Below the pieces are notes generated by a model. That model searched no databases. It saw only the letters and a list, made by a program, of their open reading frames with translations, and had not been told where the DNA came from. Shown here in pieces: positions 22,391 to 32,492 of a DNA stretch of 64,000 bases; the stretch's first letter is position 1; each line of letters opens with the position of its first letter. The position numbers were made by a program, and so were the translations under genes. Origin of the DNA: Adenophora triphylla var. japonica (taxonomy: Eukaryota > Streptophyta > Magnoliopsida > Asterales > Campanulaceae); the NCBI GenBank assembly GCA_022495995.1, contig JAFEMH010000745.1:281001-345000 (forward strand), in the 5' to 3' direction.

Positions 22391-23284
22391 CAGACATCAG
22401 CAATCTGATCTGTACCAAGACACGCCCCGACTTTGTCACAAGCTACAAATGACCAAAACCAACAGCCTTCAGATAAGCCCGGGAGAGGGATTCATTCAGT
22501 TCAAATGCATACGAACCCTCATACATATGTCATACACAATTACCCAAAGCAGTTCCATAATCTCATGTATAAACCCGGCAAAGCCAACCTGTCAATACAA
22601 TAAATCGTACCCCCTTTCCCTTCATCCCCGGAATGAACAGACTCTGGCAAACAAGCTAACATAGTTTAATCTTCGCTAACAAAATAGCATAGTTAGATTG
22701 TAGTGTTTCGAGTGTCGTTTTCCCCGCAGGTACAACAGTTAACTAAGCAGACCATAAAGATTGTCCCTCAAAGCAAAACTGAGACAAAGAGTCTGTGTCT
22801 ATTTGAATCTCCCCAGCAGTGCGCATCAAAATCAATAGCCCCACCGTCGACCGTCAATAAAAGTCCACTGCCCAGCAAGCAAAGCCCATCATAGCAAGCA
22901 AAGCCCCGTCACAGCAAGCAAAGTCCCCGTCACAGCAAGTACGATCCCAGACCAGAGACAACAGTCGACGAAAGAGAGCCCCGCCGCCAAAGAGTTAACA
23001 AGAATCCGCTGCCCAGCAAGCAAACTTTCCATCACAGCAGGCAAGGTCCCAGATCCCAAAGTCAACCGTCAACAGAAACCATCCCGCACTCAGCAACCGT
23101 CAACAACATTTAGTAGTATCATTCCCTCCGGCAGCTACATCGGCCCCCAGCAACATAAATCATAATATCAATCCCTCCGGCACCCGCAAAGATCAGCAAT
23201 GGCACAAGACCCTCCGGCAGCTACAGGTAAGCACAGCACAGGTATGAAAGCACATCTCAGTCAATTTCTTTCCTAAAAAGAAAA

Positions 23285-23462
23285 GTCATGTTCTTGGGTG
23301 ACGCCCCTTACAGTCGTGTCCTTGGGTGACGCCCCTTACAGTCGTGCCCTTGGGTGACGCCCCTTACAGTCGTGTCCTTGGGTGACGCCCCTTACAGTCG
23401 TGTCCTTGGGTGACGCCCCTTACAGTCGTGTCCTTGGGTGATGCCCCTTACAGTCGTGTCCT
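23285..23462 (+). repeat. 28-bp minisatellite in the 3' region of element C
   Basis: About six tandem copies of a 28-base unit ending TTGGGTGACGCCCCTTACA. Tat/Ogre elements are known to carry minisatellites in this position. Confidence 0.95.
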
Positions 23463-23663
23463 TTGTTGATTTTCCCCCTCCAGTCATATGTCCGAACTAC
23501 GATTTGGCTTGATTCCCTCCCCGGGATACGTAGGAATCCTTTCTCAAAAGGTCCAGCCATACGATTCCCCAGATCACCGTGTAGCCCTCTGCCTTATCCC
23601 CCAACCGCTCATTGGGATTGGGTCTTATTTTATCGACAACCTCACTTCTTCCATAAGTGACGT

Positions 23664-23676
23664 TGCCGAGGGGCTC
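23664..23676 (+). other. Polypurine tract of element C
   Basis: TTGCCGAGGGGCTC directly precedes the 3' LTR start TGTAAGTACG. Element D has the same GCCGAGGGCTT at its own 3' LTR boundary. Confidence 0.7.
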
Positions 23677-25266
23677 TGTAAGTACGCCAATCCAATTCGC
23701 GACCTTTCCAGATGCATTTTAATATGATAAAATTGCATTTAGGGGAGTTTTGGTAAATTCTCGATCCATCCCGAGACTTTCGGAAACATTTCATAAGTTT
23801 CACGTGAAGGAAGTACTTTTTTGTACTTTGCTCAGGCTAAGGGACCTAGAAGGAATAAATCTGTTTTGGACTTTTTAGGAATTATCCAAGAAGGTTCCAG
23901 AATCAGATTTGGTGCCAAAAGCGGTTATGGTCACCTTGTGTCACGCGACAAGTCGAGGCATGGAAAGTGGTTACGTTACGTCGTGCGACACAAGGCTACC
24001 ATGGACTACAACTATAAATAAGATCCTACCCCTCTCAGTTTTGGATCCGAATTTGAACCTCCCAAAGTCACTCTGCCAAAATTCATCCAGAAACTCTCTC
24101 TCTCCTCCCTCCTCACAAAAACTACCCAATTCCCCTACCAATTCCTTCATCTCTCACCTCTCTTCAACCCATTTCCTCTCCTAATCACCATACATTTCAG
24201 ATCCTCCAATTCAGCTCTCAGTTCGTGCTCAGATCTCCATTCAGAAGTTGAATTGAAGACTCCTACACCTAACTTGGTGTAAGAGTTGAGGACTACAAGG
24301 GTAACTAGTCTCTCTCTCTCCCTCTCTCTCTCATCTCATTGTTTAATTGTCTTCTCTTCTTCTCCACTTGATAATCAGGCTCCATCTGCCTCAGATTATC
24401 AAGTGGCAACTGCAATCTCTCTGTTTAAATCGTTTATGCTTTGAGTCGAATTGCTTGATTATAATGTGATCTACTTAGATTGGCAATTTGGACATCAAGG
24501 GAGTGTGGATCTCCCATATCCACACTCCTTTGATCAATTCGTATCTAATTCGTATTGTTCTTATTGGTTTTGATATAATTGTTGTGCATCTGTTGGATCT
24601 GCATCTCAGTTTGTGAGGTACCTGCAGATGGTAACACTATGTCACGCGACACATTTGGACATGAGGAGTCCTGTGTCACGCGACATGTCGTGACCATCTG
24701 CAGGGACCATTGTTTCAGTTGTAATTCGTTTTAGTTGGCTATTTTCATATTCAGTAATATGTTTATGTTGTTTAGTGCCTAGATCTGGTTTTAATTGTAG
24801 TTTTGTGTTCATATGAAGGTTGTGTGATTTGTCAGTTGTGAGCCTCTGCAAAGTGACCATTGATGTCACGCGACATACTTGGACAAGGGAGTCCTGTGTC
24901 ACGCGACATAGATGATCCTTTGCAGAGGACCTGAGTCCTTTTGTAATCTGTTCTCATTGATGTAAAGGGATGTGGCCTCCCGGACAATTGGTCTACAAGT
25001 TGTAATGATCTTGCCTATTCAATAAAATTCATGTTCATCGCACTTGCATATTATCACCTTTGCACGTTCTTTTAAATTATTTGGATGTCTAAATTAGAAA
25101 GACTCGTCCATGGACGAGGCATGTTGGGTGAACTCTCAGTTCTTCCCAACACGTAACCTGACCCCCGAACCCGTTCTCTGTCAAAAAGGTTTTTCAAAGT
25201 GCACCTCTCAAAGCATGGCGTGGCGGCTCCTTTTTATTTTTTCAATTTCGGGCGAGCGCACATTCA
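23677..25266 (+). repeat. 3' LTR of element C
   Basis: 1590 bases, near-identical to 15931-17505. It contains copies of modules 1, 2 and 3 at about 23921-24004, 24621-24704 and 24843-24928, and a TATA box at 24012-24020. Confidence 0.95.
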
Positions 25267-25271
25267 ATAGT
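25267..25271 (+). other. Right target-site duplication of element C (ATAGT)
   Basis: Identical to 15926-15930. Confidence 0.95.
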
Positions 25272-25935
25272 AATAGTCTCTGACAATTGCACTCAGTTCG
25301 CAGCAAAATTTATGGCTGAATGCGAAAGAATGAAAGTCCAACACCGCCAGTCCGCAGTAGCTTATCCTCAAGGAAATGGTCAAGCTGAGGCCGCGAACAA
25401 GTTAGTTCTCTCCGCCCTAAAGAAAAATTTAGAAGGACGAGGAAGACACTGGTTAGACGAGCTCCAGACCGCATTATGGGTAGTTTGCACTAGTATAAGA
25501 AACTCAACAAAAAAAAACTCCTTTCTCACTCACCTATGAGTCAGAAGCCGTAGCTCCATTAGAAGTAGCCCTCCCCTCCTATAGAGTCACTTACTTCGAT
25601 GAGACACGAAATGAGGCCAACAAAAGGTGCGAACTAGATGACCTCGAAGAAAAAAGTATGCGAGCAAGAGAAAAGATGGTTAACTACAATCATAATACCA
25701 AAAAGCATCATGACAAAAGAGTCAGCAAAAGAGGCTTTTTAGTTAGAGAATGGGTATTAAGGAATATAGAAGTACAAGGGACCCAACCCATTTTCACAAG
25801 CTCTCCCCGAAATGGGAAGGTCTGTACCAAGTCACCCAAATTATCAAAGAAGGGACCTACAAACTGCTGACAAAAGAAGGAAAAGATCTCAAAAATACTT
25901 GGAACAGCGATCATCTTAGAAAATATTATTTTTGA
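25272..25935 (+). pseudogene. pol: Integrase C-terminal half of element B
   Basis: This continues B's integrase after the C insertion. The catalytic-core motif VSDNCTQFAAKF is followed by AYPQGNGQAEAANK, the third catalytic region with its Glu. After a frameshift near 25520 come a YNHNTKKHHDKRV segment and, in another frame, FHKLSPKWEGLYQVTQI, the SH3-like chromodomain-free tail typical of Tat integrases. It ends HLRKYYF at 25935. It joins perfectly to the part ending at 15930 once C and one ATAGT are taken out. The following 25936-26116 shows no feature beyond an A-rich run. Confidence 0.88.
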
Positions 25936-26116
25936 TCTGATTCATACTAAAGTGTTGTAAAAATGATGATAGAGATAACAATGTATTAAAAACAAGGCAC
26001 TTTGCATACTTTTGTAAACTCAGAAAAAGCGCGAAAGTAATATCCTCACTAATAAAGCAACAAAGTGAATGCCCGCAAACAAAAAAAAAAAAAACTTATG
26101 CCAGCACTGTCATAAC

Positions 26117-26357
26117 CTGCTGATGCACGATGATCTCTCTGATCGCAGACCGGATGCCCGCAAGGATGCCAGCAACCGAACATGCCCTGCTGATGCGCGG
26201 TAATCTCATTGATCACAAACCGCATGCCTATATGTACAAAGGCCAATATTAAGCCGGTACTCGATCGCCACAAGACTCATGGAGTCCAAACGCGTGAACC
26301 ATCCAAATGGATATGGAAGCCAGCACGGCCCAAAACCTGCTGATACGCGGTGGCTAC
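26117..26357 (+). repeat. About 150-bp tandem repeat in the 3' region of element B (left part)
   Basis: Units begin CTGCTGATGCRCG at 26117 (short unit), 26187 and 26337. The unit from 26337 is cut by element D after 21 bases and resumes at 42473. Confidence 0.75.
26353..26357 (+). other. Left target-site duplication of element D (GCTAC)
   Basis: GCTAC lies before the TGTGAATGTG start of D and is repeated at 42468-42472. Confidence 0.93.
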
Positions 26358-27967
26358 TGTGAATGTGTGCCCAAAATTTTTTGTTTATTGGAATTCACGC
26401 GAGTTTGAAGACATCCGAGTTATTTGAAAAACGCAGTCGCCACGCCATTTTGATTACCTCAAAACTTTGAAAAAAAGGTTTTATGGGTTCGGAGGTTAAG
26501 TTACCCCTTGGGAAGAACGTTTGGCGTTCACCCAAAGTGCCTTGCCGGAGCAAGTCTCCCTAGATTTCATTAATCGTGTTTGCTTGCGTGCTTTCTTTGT
26601 GTACATGTGTTTGAAAATAAGGGGGGGGGGAATGTCCCAAGTTATCTTCCGGACGTACAAACCATTTGTTGGTTGTCGCTCGGGATTCCTTGGAATTTAT
26701 GTATTTGGGATTATGATCCCGTCCTCATCTTATGACTTATGATCATCGCATTTTTAAGCCTCGGGACCCTCGGGACTTGCGTGATCGAGAGAATGACTCT
26801 CTTTTGGGTCAAAGATGAGGTTCTTTAGGAAGGAATGTCCTTAGCCCATCAATCCTACGCTTTAAGACGGTCGAGCTCGTATAGAGGCTTCATACTCATT
26901 CTTAAGCGATAATCGGAGATATAGGGTTCAAGGTTATCATTTTCCTAAAGAAATCATGAACCTTTAATGGAAGGAACGATGCAAAGATGAGAACTTTTAC
27001 ACCGGTCCGTTCCAAGGTTGGGGGAAAGGGAAATGCATGATAAAAAATGACTCTTTAATGAAAAGATGACATTTTTAGGTTGCAAATGATGCTTTTTGAT
27101 TTAAAGAAATGATCTTTATGCAAATGATGCATAAAGATTTGATTTTTATGCAAATGATGCATTGAAAAAGGGGTTTTGATGCAAAGGATGCGTTTTCATT
27201 GAAAAAGATTTGATCTTTATATGCAAATGATGCATAAAGATGACATTTTTATTGGAAAATAGGGATTTTAGGTGCAAAGGATGCACCTTTATGAAAAAGA
27301 CTACATTTTTATGACAAATGAGGTCTTAATGCATGCAAAGGGGAAAGGGGGTGATAAAGATATGATCTTTATGAATAAATGCCAAGTCCCAAGCAAGATA
27401 TATGAATGCAATGAGCAAGTATATCAATTAAAATGCAAGGTTAGGGCGTGCGAGGTTACCAATCGTTTCCTTCGCTTCTTCGGACGGAGTTAGGAGGAGA
27501 GGTTCTTCTTGGGTCTTCAAGGAGGAGGGAGATGGCTTCTTGAGCTTCTTCTTCACCTTCTTGAGCCTTCAAGGGTTTTTCTTCACGTCTGGACTGCTAG
27601 GGAGTGTGTGTGTGATTGTTGGTGTTGTTGTTGTTGTTGAAATGGGTAGAGGAAGGCTCTATTTATAGGCAGTCTGGATAAGGCTAATGAAGCCGTGCGG
27701 CTGCAGGCTCTTTGCAAATGAGGCCGTGCGGTCTTATCCATTGTGACTCAGCATTCTAGAACCATGCAAGGTGGCATCATTCTAGAAGCTTCTCCTAATT
27801 AAGAAAAACGTGTTTTCTTAATTAGGAAGGCTCCTTACAGCCCTAATTTAAATTTGGGACTGTTCTGGGACATTTCCGGAACACTAGGAAGGTCAGGGAA
27901 TTACCGGAAATTTACCGAAATGTCGGGAAAATTAACCTGGAAGGCATGAGCGATTTGGGTACTTACG
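26358..27967 (-). repeat. 3' LTR of element D (left side)
   Basis: 1610 bases. On the minus strand the TATA box (CTATAAATAG) lies at 27659-27668. A zone of degenerate repeats around CTTTATGCA-AATGA-TGCATAAAG lies at about 27060-27330. The inner end reads TACG instead of TACA. Confidence 0.93.
27676..27739 (-). promoter_or_regulatory. Paired-palindrome module of element D, 3' LTR copy, next to the TATA box
   Basis: AGCCGTGCGGCT (27691-27702) and GGCCGTGCGGTC (27722-27733) lie inside arms GGATAAG (27676-27682) and CTTATCC (27733-27739). On the minus strand the module lies 7 bases upstream of the TATA box at 27659-27668, as in element C. Confidence 0.78.
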
Positions 27968-27984
27968 AAGCCCTCGGCAACGTC
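27968..27984 (-). other. Polypurine tract of element D
   Basis: On the minus strand it reads GACGTTGCCGAGGGCTT, directly before the LTR. It closely resembles the tract of element C. Confidence 0.7.
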
Positions 27985-28520
27985 ACTTGCAAGGCGAGTG
28001 GGGTTGTCGATAGAAAAGGATCCGATCGGCGAATGCCGAGACGGATTGGGAGACGAGGTGGTCGAGTGGGCCGAACCTTTTGGAAGGCTACCTACGTATC
28101 CCGGAGGAATCAAGCCAGGCCGTAGTTCGGAATTAGGATCCGGGAAGAAGAGAAAATGACCTAGGAGGTCAAGCAATTGATCCTACGGGGATATGCTAGG
28201 AGTGACCAAGGTGGTCGGATATACGAACTTCTATGAGAGGGCGCTTTATCACCGAGGAGTGACAAAGAAACGGGGGTGACCAATGTGGTCGAGTGGCTGG
28301 ACCTTTTATAAAAGGCTACCTACGTATCCCGGAGGAATCAAGCCTTGATCGTAGTTCAAGCATCACTAGATAGTTAGGAACGATGTCTAGGATCCTTGAG
28401 ATTTTGACAATTCGGAGGTCATCACGATTGACAATTACTGGAGGATGTCACCTAAAGAAGCTAGAGCTTATGGCGCTATCTCTTTATGACGGAGATAGAG
28501 GTAACTTAAGTTGGGAAACT

Positions 28521-29010
28521 TGAGCGTACGTCACTATTCGCGGATAGTGGTAGCACAAGTTGAAATGACTTGGGCATACGTCACTATTCGCGGATAGAGG
28601 TAGCACAAGTTGGAATGACTTGGGCATACGTCACTATTCACGGATAGAGGTAGCACAAGTTGGAATGACTTGGGCATACGTCACTATTCACGGATAGAGG
28701 TAGCCTGAGTTGGAATGACTTGGGCATACGTCACTATTCACGGATAGAGGTAGCACAAGTTGGAATGACTTGGGCATACGTCACTATTCACGGATAGAGG
28801 TAGCACAAGTTGGAATGACTTGGGCATACGTCACTATTCACGGATAGAGGTAGCACAAGTTGGAATGACTTGGGCATACGTCACTATTCGCGGATAGAGG
28901 TAGCACAAGTTGAAATGACTTGGGCATACGTCACTATTCGCGGATAGAGGTAGCACAAGTTGGAATGACTTGGGCATACGTCACTATTCGCGGATAGAGG
29001 TAGCACAAGT
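28521..29010. repeat. 50-bp minisatellite of element D
   Basis: Ten tandem copies of a 50-base unit containing CATACGTCACTATTCRCGG and AGGTAGCACAAGTTGGAATG. The outer copies are more diverged than the central ones. Confidence 0.97.
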
Positions 29011-29216
29011 TTAGAGTTCTGACAATTCGGAGGTTGTCACCTAGTGTTATCCCGTTATAACGGAATTAACGGAGGCGACTGGGAATAAAGCTTGATTGCT
29101 AAAGAGATAAGGGATATTTTCTGAAAAGATGTTATCTTGGTTAAAAGATAACGGAAATTGCATGCCCAAGTGAAAGGTCCAGGGGCAGGATTGTAATTTA
29201 TGCTCAGAGCGAATGA

Positions 29217-29284
29217 AGCCGCCCGGCATGAGATGGAGAAAAAGAAGCCGTACGGCTAGAAGCTGTTTTTCCAGTTATTTAAAA
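29217..29284 (+). promoter_or_regulatory. Paired-palindrome module plus TATA-like box before antisense gene 1 of D
   Basis: AGCCGCCCGGCA (29217-29228) and AGCCGTACGGCT (29246-29257, a perfect palindrome) are 29 apart. A TTATTTAAAA box follows at 29275-29284, about 110 bases before the ATG at 29392. Outer arms are weak here. A GA repeat (29327-29348) lies in the presumed 5' UTR. Confidence 0.6.
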
Positions 29285-29391
29285 TCAGGTTTTGAACGGG
29301 GGTGGGCACCATTGCCGCCCACTTCAGAGAGAGAGAGAGAGAGAGAGAATTTTCGAAATTCTTGACCCCTTTTGCTTCCCTTTGATTTGAA

Positions 29392-31969
29392 ATGGATCCG
29401 GAGGGCAATCCCATACCAAGGCAAGCGAGGAGAAACATCTCGGCGGCCGCGAGAAGGAGGAGGAAGGAGCTCGTGAGGACGGAGAGGAAGTATGACTTCC
29501 TTACGCCTCCATCGGAGCTTTATCCGGGGAGAAGGGAGCACAAATCAACGAACCCGCGATCAGTTGGGGTAAGCATTCTCATTTTGCTCAAATCCGATGA
29601 TTTTGCTTGATTTTTGAATGATTTAGGGCTTGACCCGAATTATAGGATTTTGAATGATTCTTTTTTTTTTGAATGATTTTGAGATGCATGAACAACCTAT
29701 GAGGCTAAGAATATGCATGTGCAATTTTATTTGACAGAAATTATGAGAATGACTCACTTTTTTCTCGCAAAATGAAGTAAGAATTTTTCAAAATATGAGA
29801 CGGAGTTCTTGCCTTGTGCTAGAACTAGGTCAAAATTCTGATTTTCAATGAGAAAACACGATTTTGGAAGATGAAAATGATTCATGCATGCCATTTTTTT
29901 TTTGAAAAATAATGCTTATGTGCAAAAAATTGTGATTTTGTGCTTTAGGAAAGCAATGACGCGTCTCAAGTGATGAAAGACACGTTTTTGATGCAAAAGT
30001 TATGCTAGAAAAACTTTTATGAATGCTTTTCTTTTGAAAATATGTGCACTTTTGAATATATGCATGCTTTTTGAAATGATATGAAGGGCGACGCTTCTTT
30101 TGATGTGCTTGTCTACAGAGAACAAGTCTAGAGGACCGTCGGAGATAGCGGTCAAGCTTTGGCGAGAGGATGCCGGATTTTGAGAAGGATGGGGCAAATC
30201 CCAAGCGGTGGTGAGGGCTACCGGCTTGGATGCATTTGTAGAGGCCATTGGTAGGGGTGTCCACATCACCTCTAAGAGCAAGGGCTTGGTCCGAGGCCCT
30301 ATCGAGTTCAGTGGGACGGTACACATAGCTTTCACCCGAGGCCGGGAGAGCCGACGGTGACTCTGCCGATTTCACCGCTATTACGGGCTTACGGTTCACC
30401 GGGAGGCCCGTGACTTGGAGGGACCATATTACAGTAGGAGTTTCGGGCTTTGGTCGGGTTTGAGCCGATTCCGAAGGGGCAGGGATGGAGACACGGAATG
30501 TCGAGGTGGCGATCCGAGACTATCATGCGAAATTTTCTTTGCTAATGATGTGGCCCTTGCCACCGGCTAGAGCATTCATATGGTTGATGCTATCGGTCAC
30601 CATTTTTGCTAATGCAGGACGATAGCTATGACTTGCCTCCTCGACTCTCCGGGAGGATGTTGATGGGATTGGGACGGTCTCTTGGGGAGAGGCCGGATTG
30701 GCGGAGCTCTACTTCTCGTTGGACATGTACAGTCGGAACAAAGGCGCTTCGATGGGTGCTTTTCTTTTGCCCTTGAGGTAGTCTCCTTCTTTTTTCTTTT
30801 CTCTTTTCTGTCTTGAGACTTTTATGAGAGAAAATGACCTTTTGATGTTTTGAACATGCGGGCTGGTTTTGCGAGGTGATCGGGTTCTTCCCTTGGAACC
30901 AGCAGAGTGATGTCACCATCTTCCCTGCTATGGTTATTTGGAGGAGATGCGAGAGATAAATTCACGGGGAAGACCCGGATTACCTTCGACTACAAAATGG
31001 TGAGGCCGGTCATCAATAGGGATGGGCACGACGGAGTGGACTTCTACCCACAGGGCGGTATCCGAGAGATCTTCTTTGGGAGATGCTATAGAGGTGACGA
31101 GGCGAGAGGAGGTGGCTCACGGGGCGACATGTGATGTCATTTATGCGGGGACCGCTTCTCGAGACAAAGCATGGTCATGTTCCCCACTAGATGCCATTAC
31201 TCCTTCGACCCTCCAAAGCACGGATGCTGCGGCCCGGGGGGCTGCCGGCGGATGAGATTGCTAGGTACCGAGCGGCGTAGGCTGCGGAGGAGTGCTGACA
31301 TGGACACTCCCTACGCTGTGTTTGTGGAGCGGCGCTGAGGACGCCACGAAGCTAGTGAAGGCGGCGGTCACTCGGGGATATGGGGAGGATGAGCCTGCGG
31401 CCGCCGATCCCTCCTGCACATTTGTCCTACGTGGTCCATGGAGTGCCGAGGAGGATGAGGATACTGTCCCCGATGCTAGGGAGCCCAGTACACCTTGCCG
31501 CTGATAGCACTTGTAAGTGTACTCTTAGGGTCTTATTCCCTTTTTAGCTTTCAGATTTTACGCTTTTTGCTATTTTACGAGATTTTCGAGATTTTTCTCC
31601 TTTTTTTTTTTTTCTCGGGTTCCGGCTCGCACTTACGATAGGTGGTCGGGCGGAATAGGGGCCGGAAGGACATGTGCCTTAGGTCTCTTCGAGGAAGGCG
31701 CTCGCGCTTGAAGGCGGCGGCGGATGCACGGGAGCACAGGCGCAAGAGACGGCACGTCGGGCGCACGCGTCTACCTCATCGGCCTCGGAGTACTCTTCCG
31801 GTGCTATGCCTCGGGGCGGGGACCCAACGCCGACATTCGGGAGCAGGTGGCTGAGTATGGGCACGATAATGTCCATCTATCTGATGTGAGCGACCAGGAG
31901 GACTTGATGAGGGAGGCTGACATTTACGAGCTGAGTAGCGATGAGGAGGAAGAAGAATCGGAGGCCTAG
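29392..31969 (+). pseudogene. Antisense gene 1 of element D (possibly plant-mobile-domain-like)
   Basis: It lies opposite to pol between integrase and the 3' LTR. Exon 1 (29392-29568) starts MDPEGNPIPRQARRN and ends at a GTAAG donor. The acceptor is CTACAG at 30118. Exon 2 keeps phase and shows DFTAITGLRFTGRPV, then YHAKFSLLMMWPLP and AGLAELYFSLDMYSRNKGA, in a frame broken by several stops. A further GTAAGT donor near 31513 and a GATAG acceptor near 31640 suggest another intron. The C-terminus is acidic (SSDEEEEESEA) with the stop at 31967-31969. Sequence style resembles plant mobile domain proteins, but I cannot confirm this. Tat elements are known to carry such extra ORFs. Inactive because of stops. 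Confidence 0.55.
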
Positions 31970-32311
31970 GAGGTCTCTAGAATAGACTTGGAACAAAAAC
32001 AAACAATTTACAATTTTTATGCACACTTTGTTTATTTTTGCTTTATTTGGGCGCCGATGGGGCGAAAACATTGTATTTATGTTTTAATTGCTTTTCTAAT
32101 TCATGCTTTTTCAATTTGCATATTATCGAGCCTTGGGGCGACTTTTTGCTTGGAATTGGGGCTGAAAATGGGCCAAAATGATTTATAATGGTGTATAAAT
32201 GCTTGAATGGCTTACGGATATGTCTTTGTACGGGTTTTGGTTGAAAAAGTGGGGTGAAAACTCCCTTGGGCAGCAACTTTGGTTGCTTTGCAGAATTTTC
32301 TGCGAGAGGGC

Positions 32312-32395
32312 TAATGTAGCCGTGCGGCATGGCCTTGAGGGCAAATGAAGCCGTGCGGCTTACGGTTACATGAGCCGGTTATTTTCGAATAAAAG
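32312..32395 (+). promoter_or_regulatory. Paired-palindrome module plus TATA-like box before antisense gene 2 of D
   Basis: AGCCGTGCGGCA (32318-32329) and AGCCGTGCGGCT (32349-32360) lie within arms GGCTAATGTAGCCGT and ACGGTTACATGAGCC, which pair at all but two positions. GAATAAAAG follows at 32387-32395, about 100 bases before the ATG at 32493. Confidence 0.65.
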
Positions 32396-32492
32396 CAAGG
32401 CTTGGCCATTTCATTTCATTTTCACTCTAGACTTGTCCCAATTGTTCCCGAGCATATTTTGGACCTAAAAGCACCATCTTTGATCATTTTGC

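Larger units (their letters stand above)
20091..23676 (+). other. Non-coding 3' internal region of element C
   Basis: 3.6 kb without a recognisable conserved frame. It contains an A-rich tract (20768-20836), four covarying hairpins (20966-21175), module 5 (about 22314-22390), a short CAGCAAGCAAAG repeat (22873-22945), a 28-bp minisatellite (23285-23462) and a final 200 bases that resemble the end of element D (minus strand, 27968-28160). Confidence 0.7.
15931..25266 (+). mobile_element. Element C: non-autonomous Tat/Ogre-type LTR retrotransposon
   Basis: The element is 9336 bases with LTRs at 15931-17505 and 23677-25266, ATAGT target duplications, a PBS right after the 5' LTR and a purine tract before the 3' LTR. 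Only one protein gene is recognisable (18825-20090), a Gag derivative without capsid core. There is no protease, RT or integrase. Instead there are long structured non-coding stretches: paired-palindrome modules, covarying hairpins and a 28-bp minisatellite. The LTRs look nearly identical by eye, so insertion was recent compared with the decay of B. It would need enzymes from an autonomous Tat/Ogre relative. Confidence 0.93.

Noticed and set aside
26521..26742. Small plus-strand frames in the D LTRs (also at 27272-27493, 41024 and 41773)
   Set aside because: Antisense to the element, low complexity, and duplicated only because they are in the LTRs.
28521..29010. Regular direct repeats resembling a CRISPR array
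   Set aside because: The units are contiguous 50-base copies with no unique spacers, inside a plant retrotransposon. It is a minisatellite.
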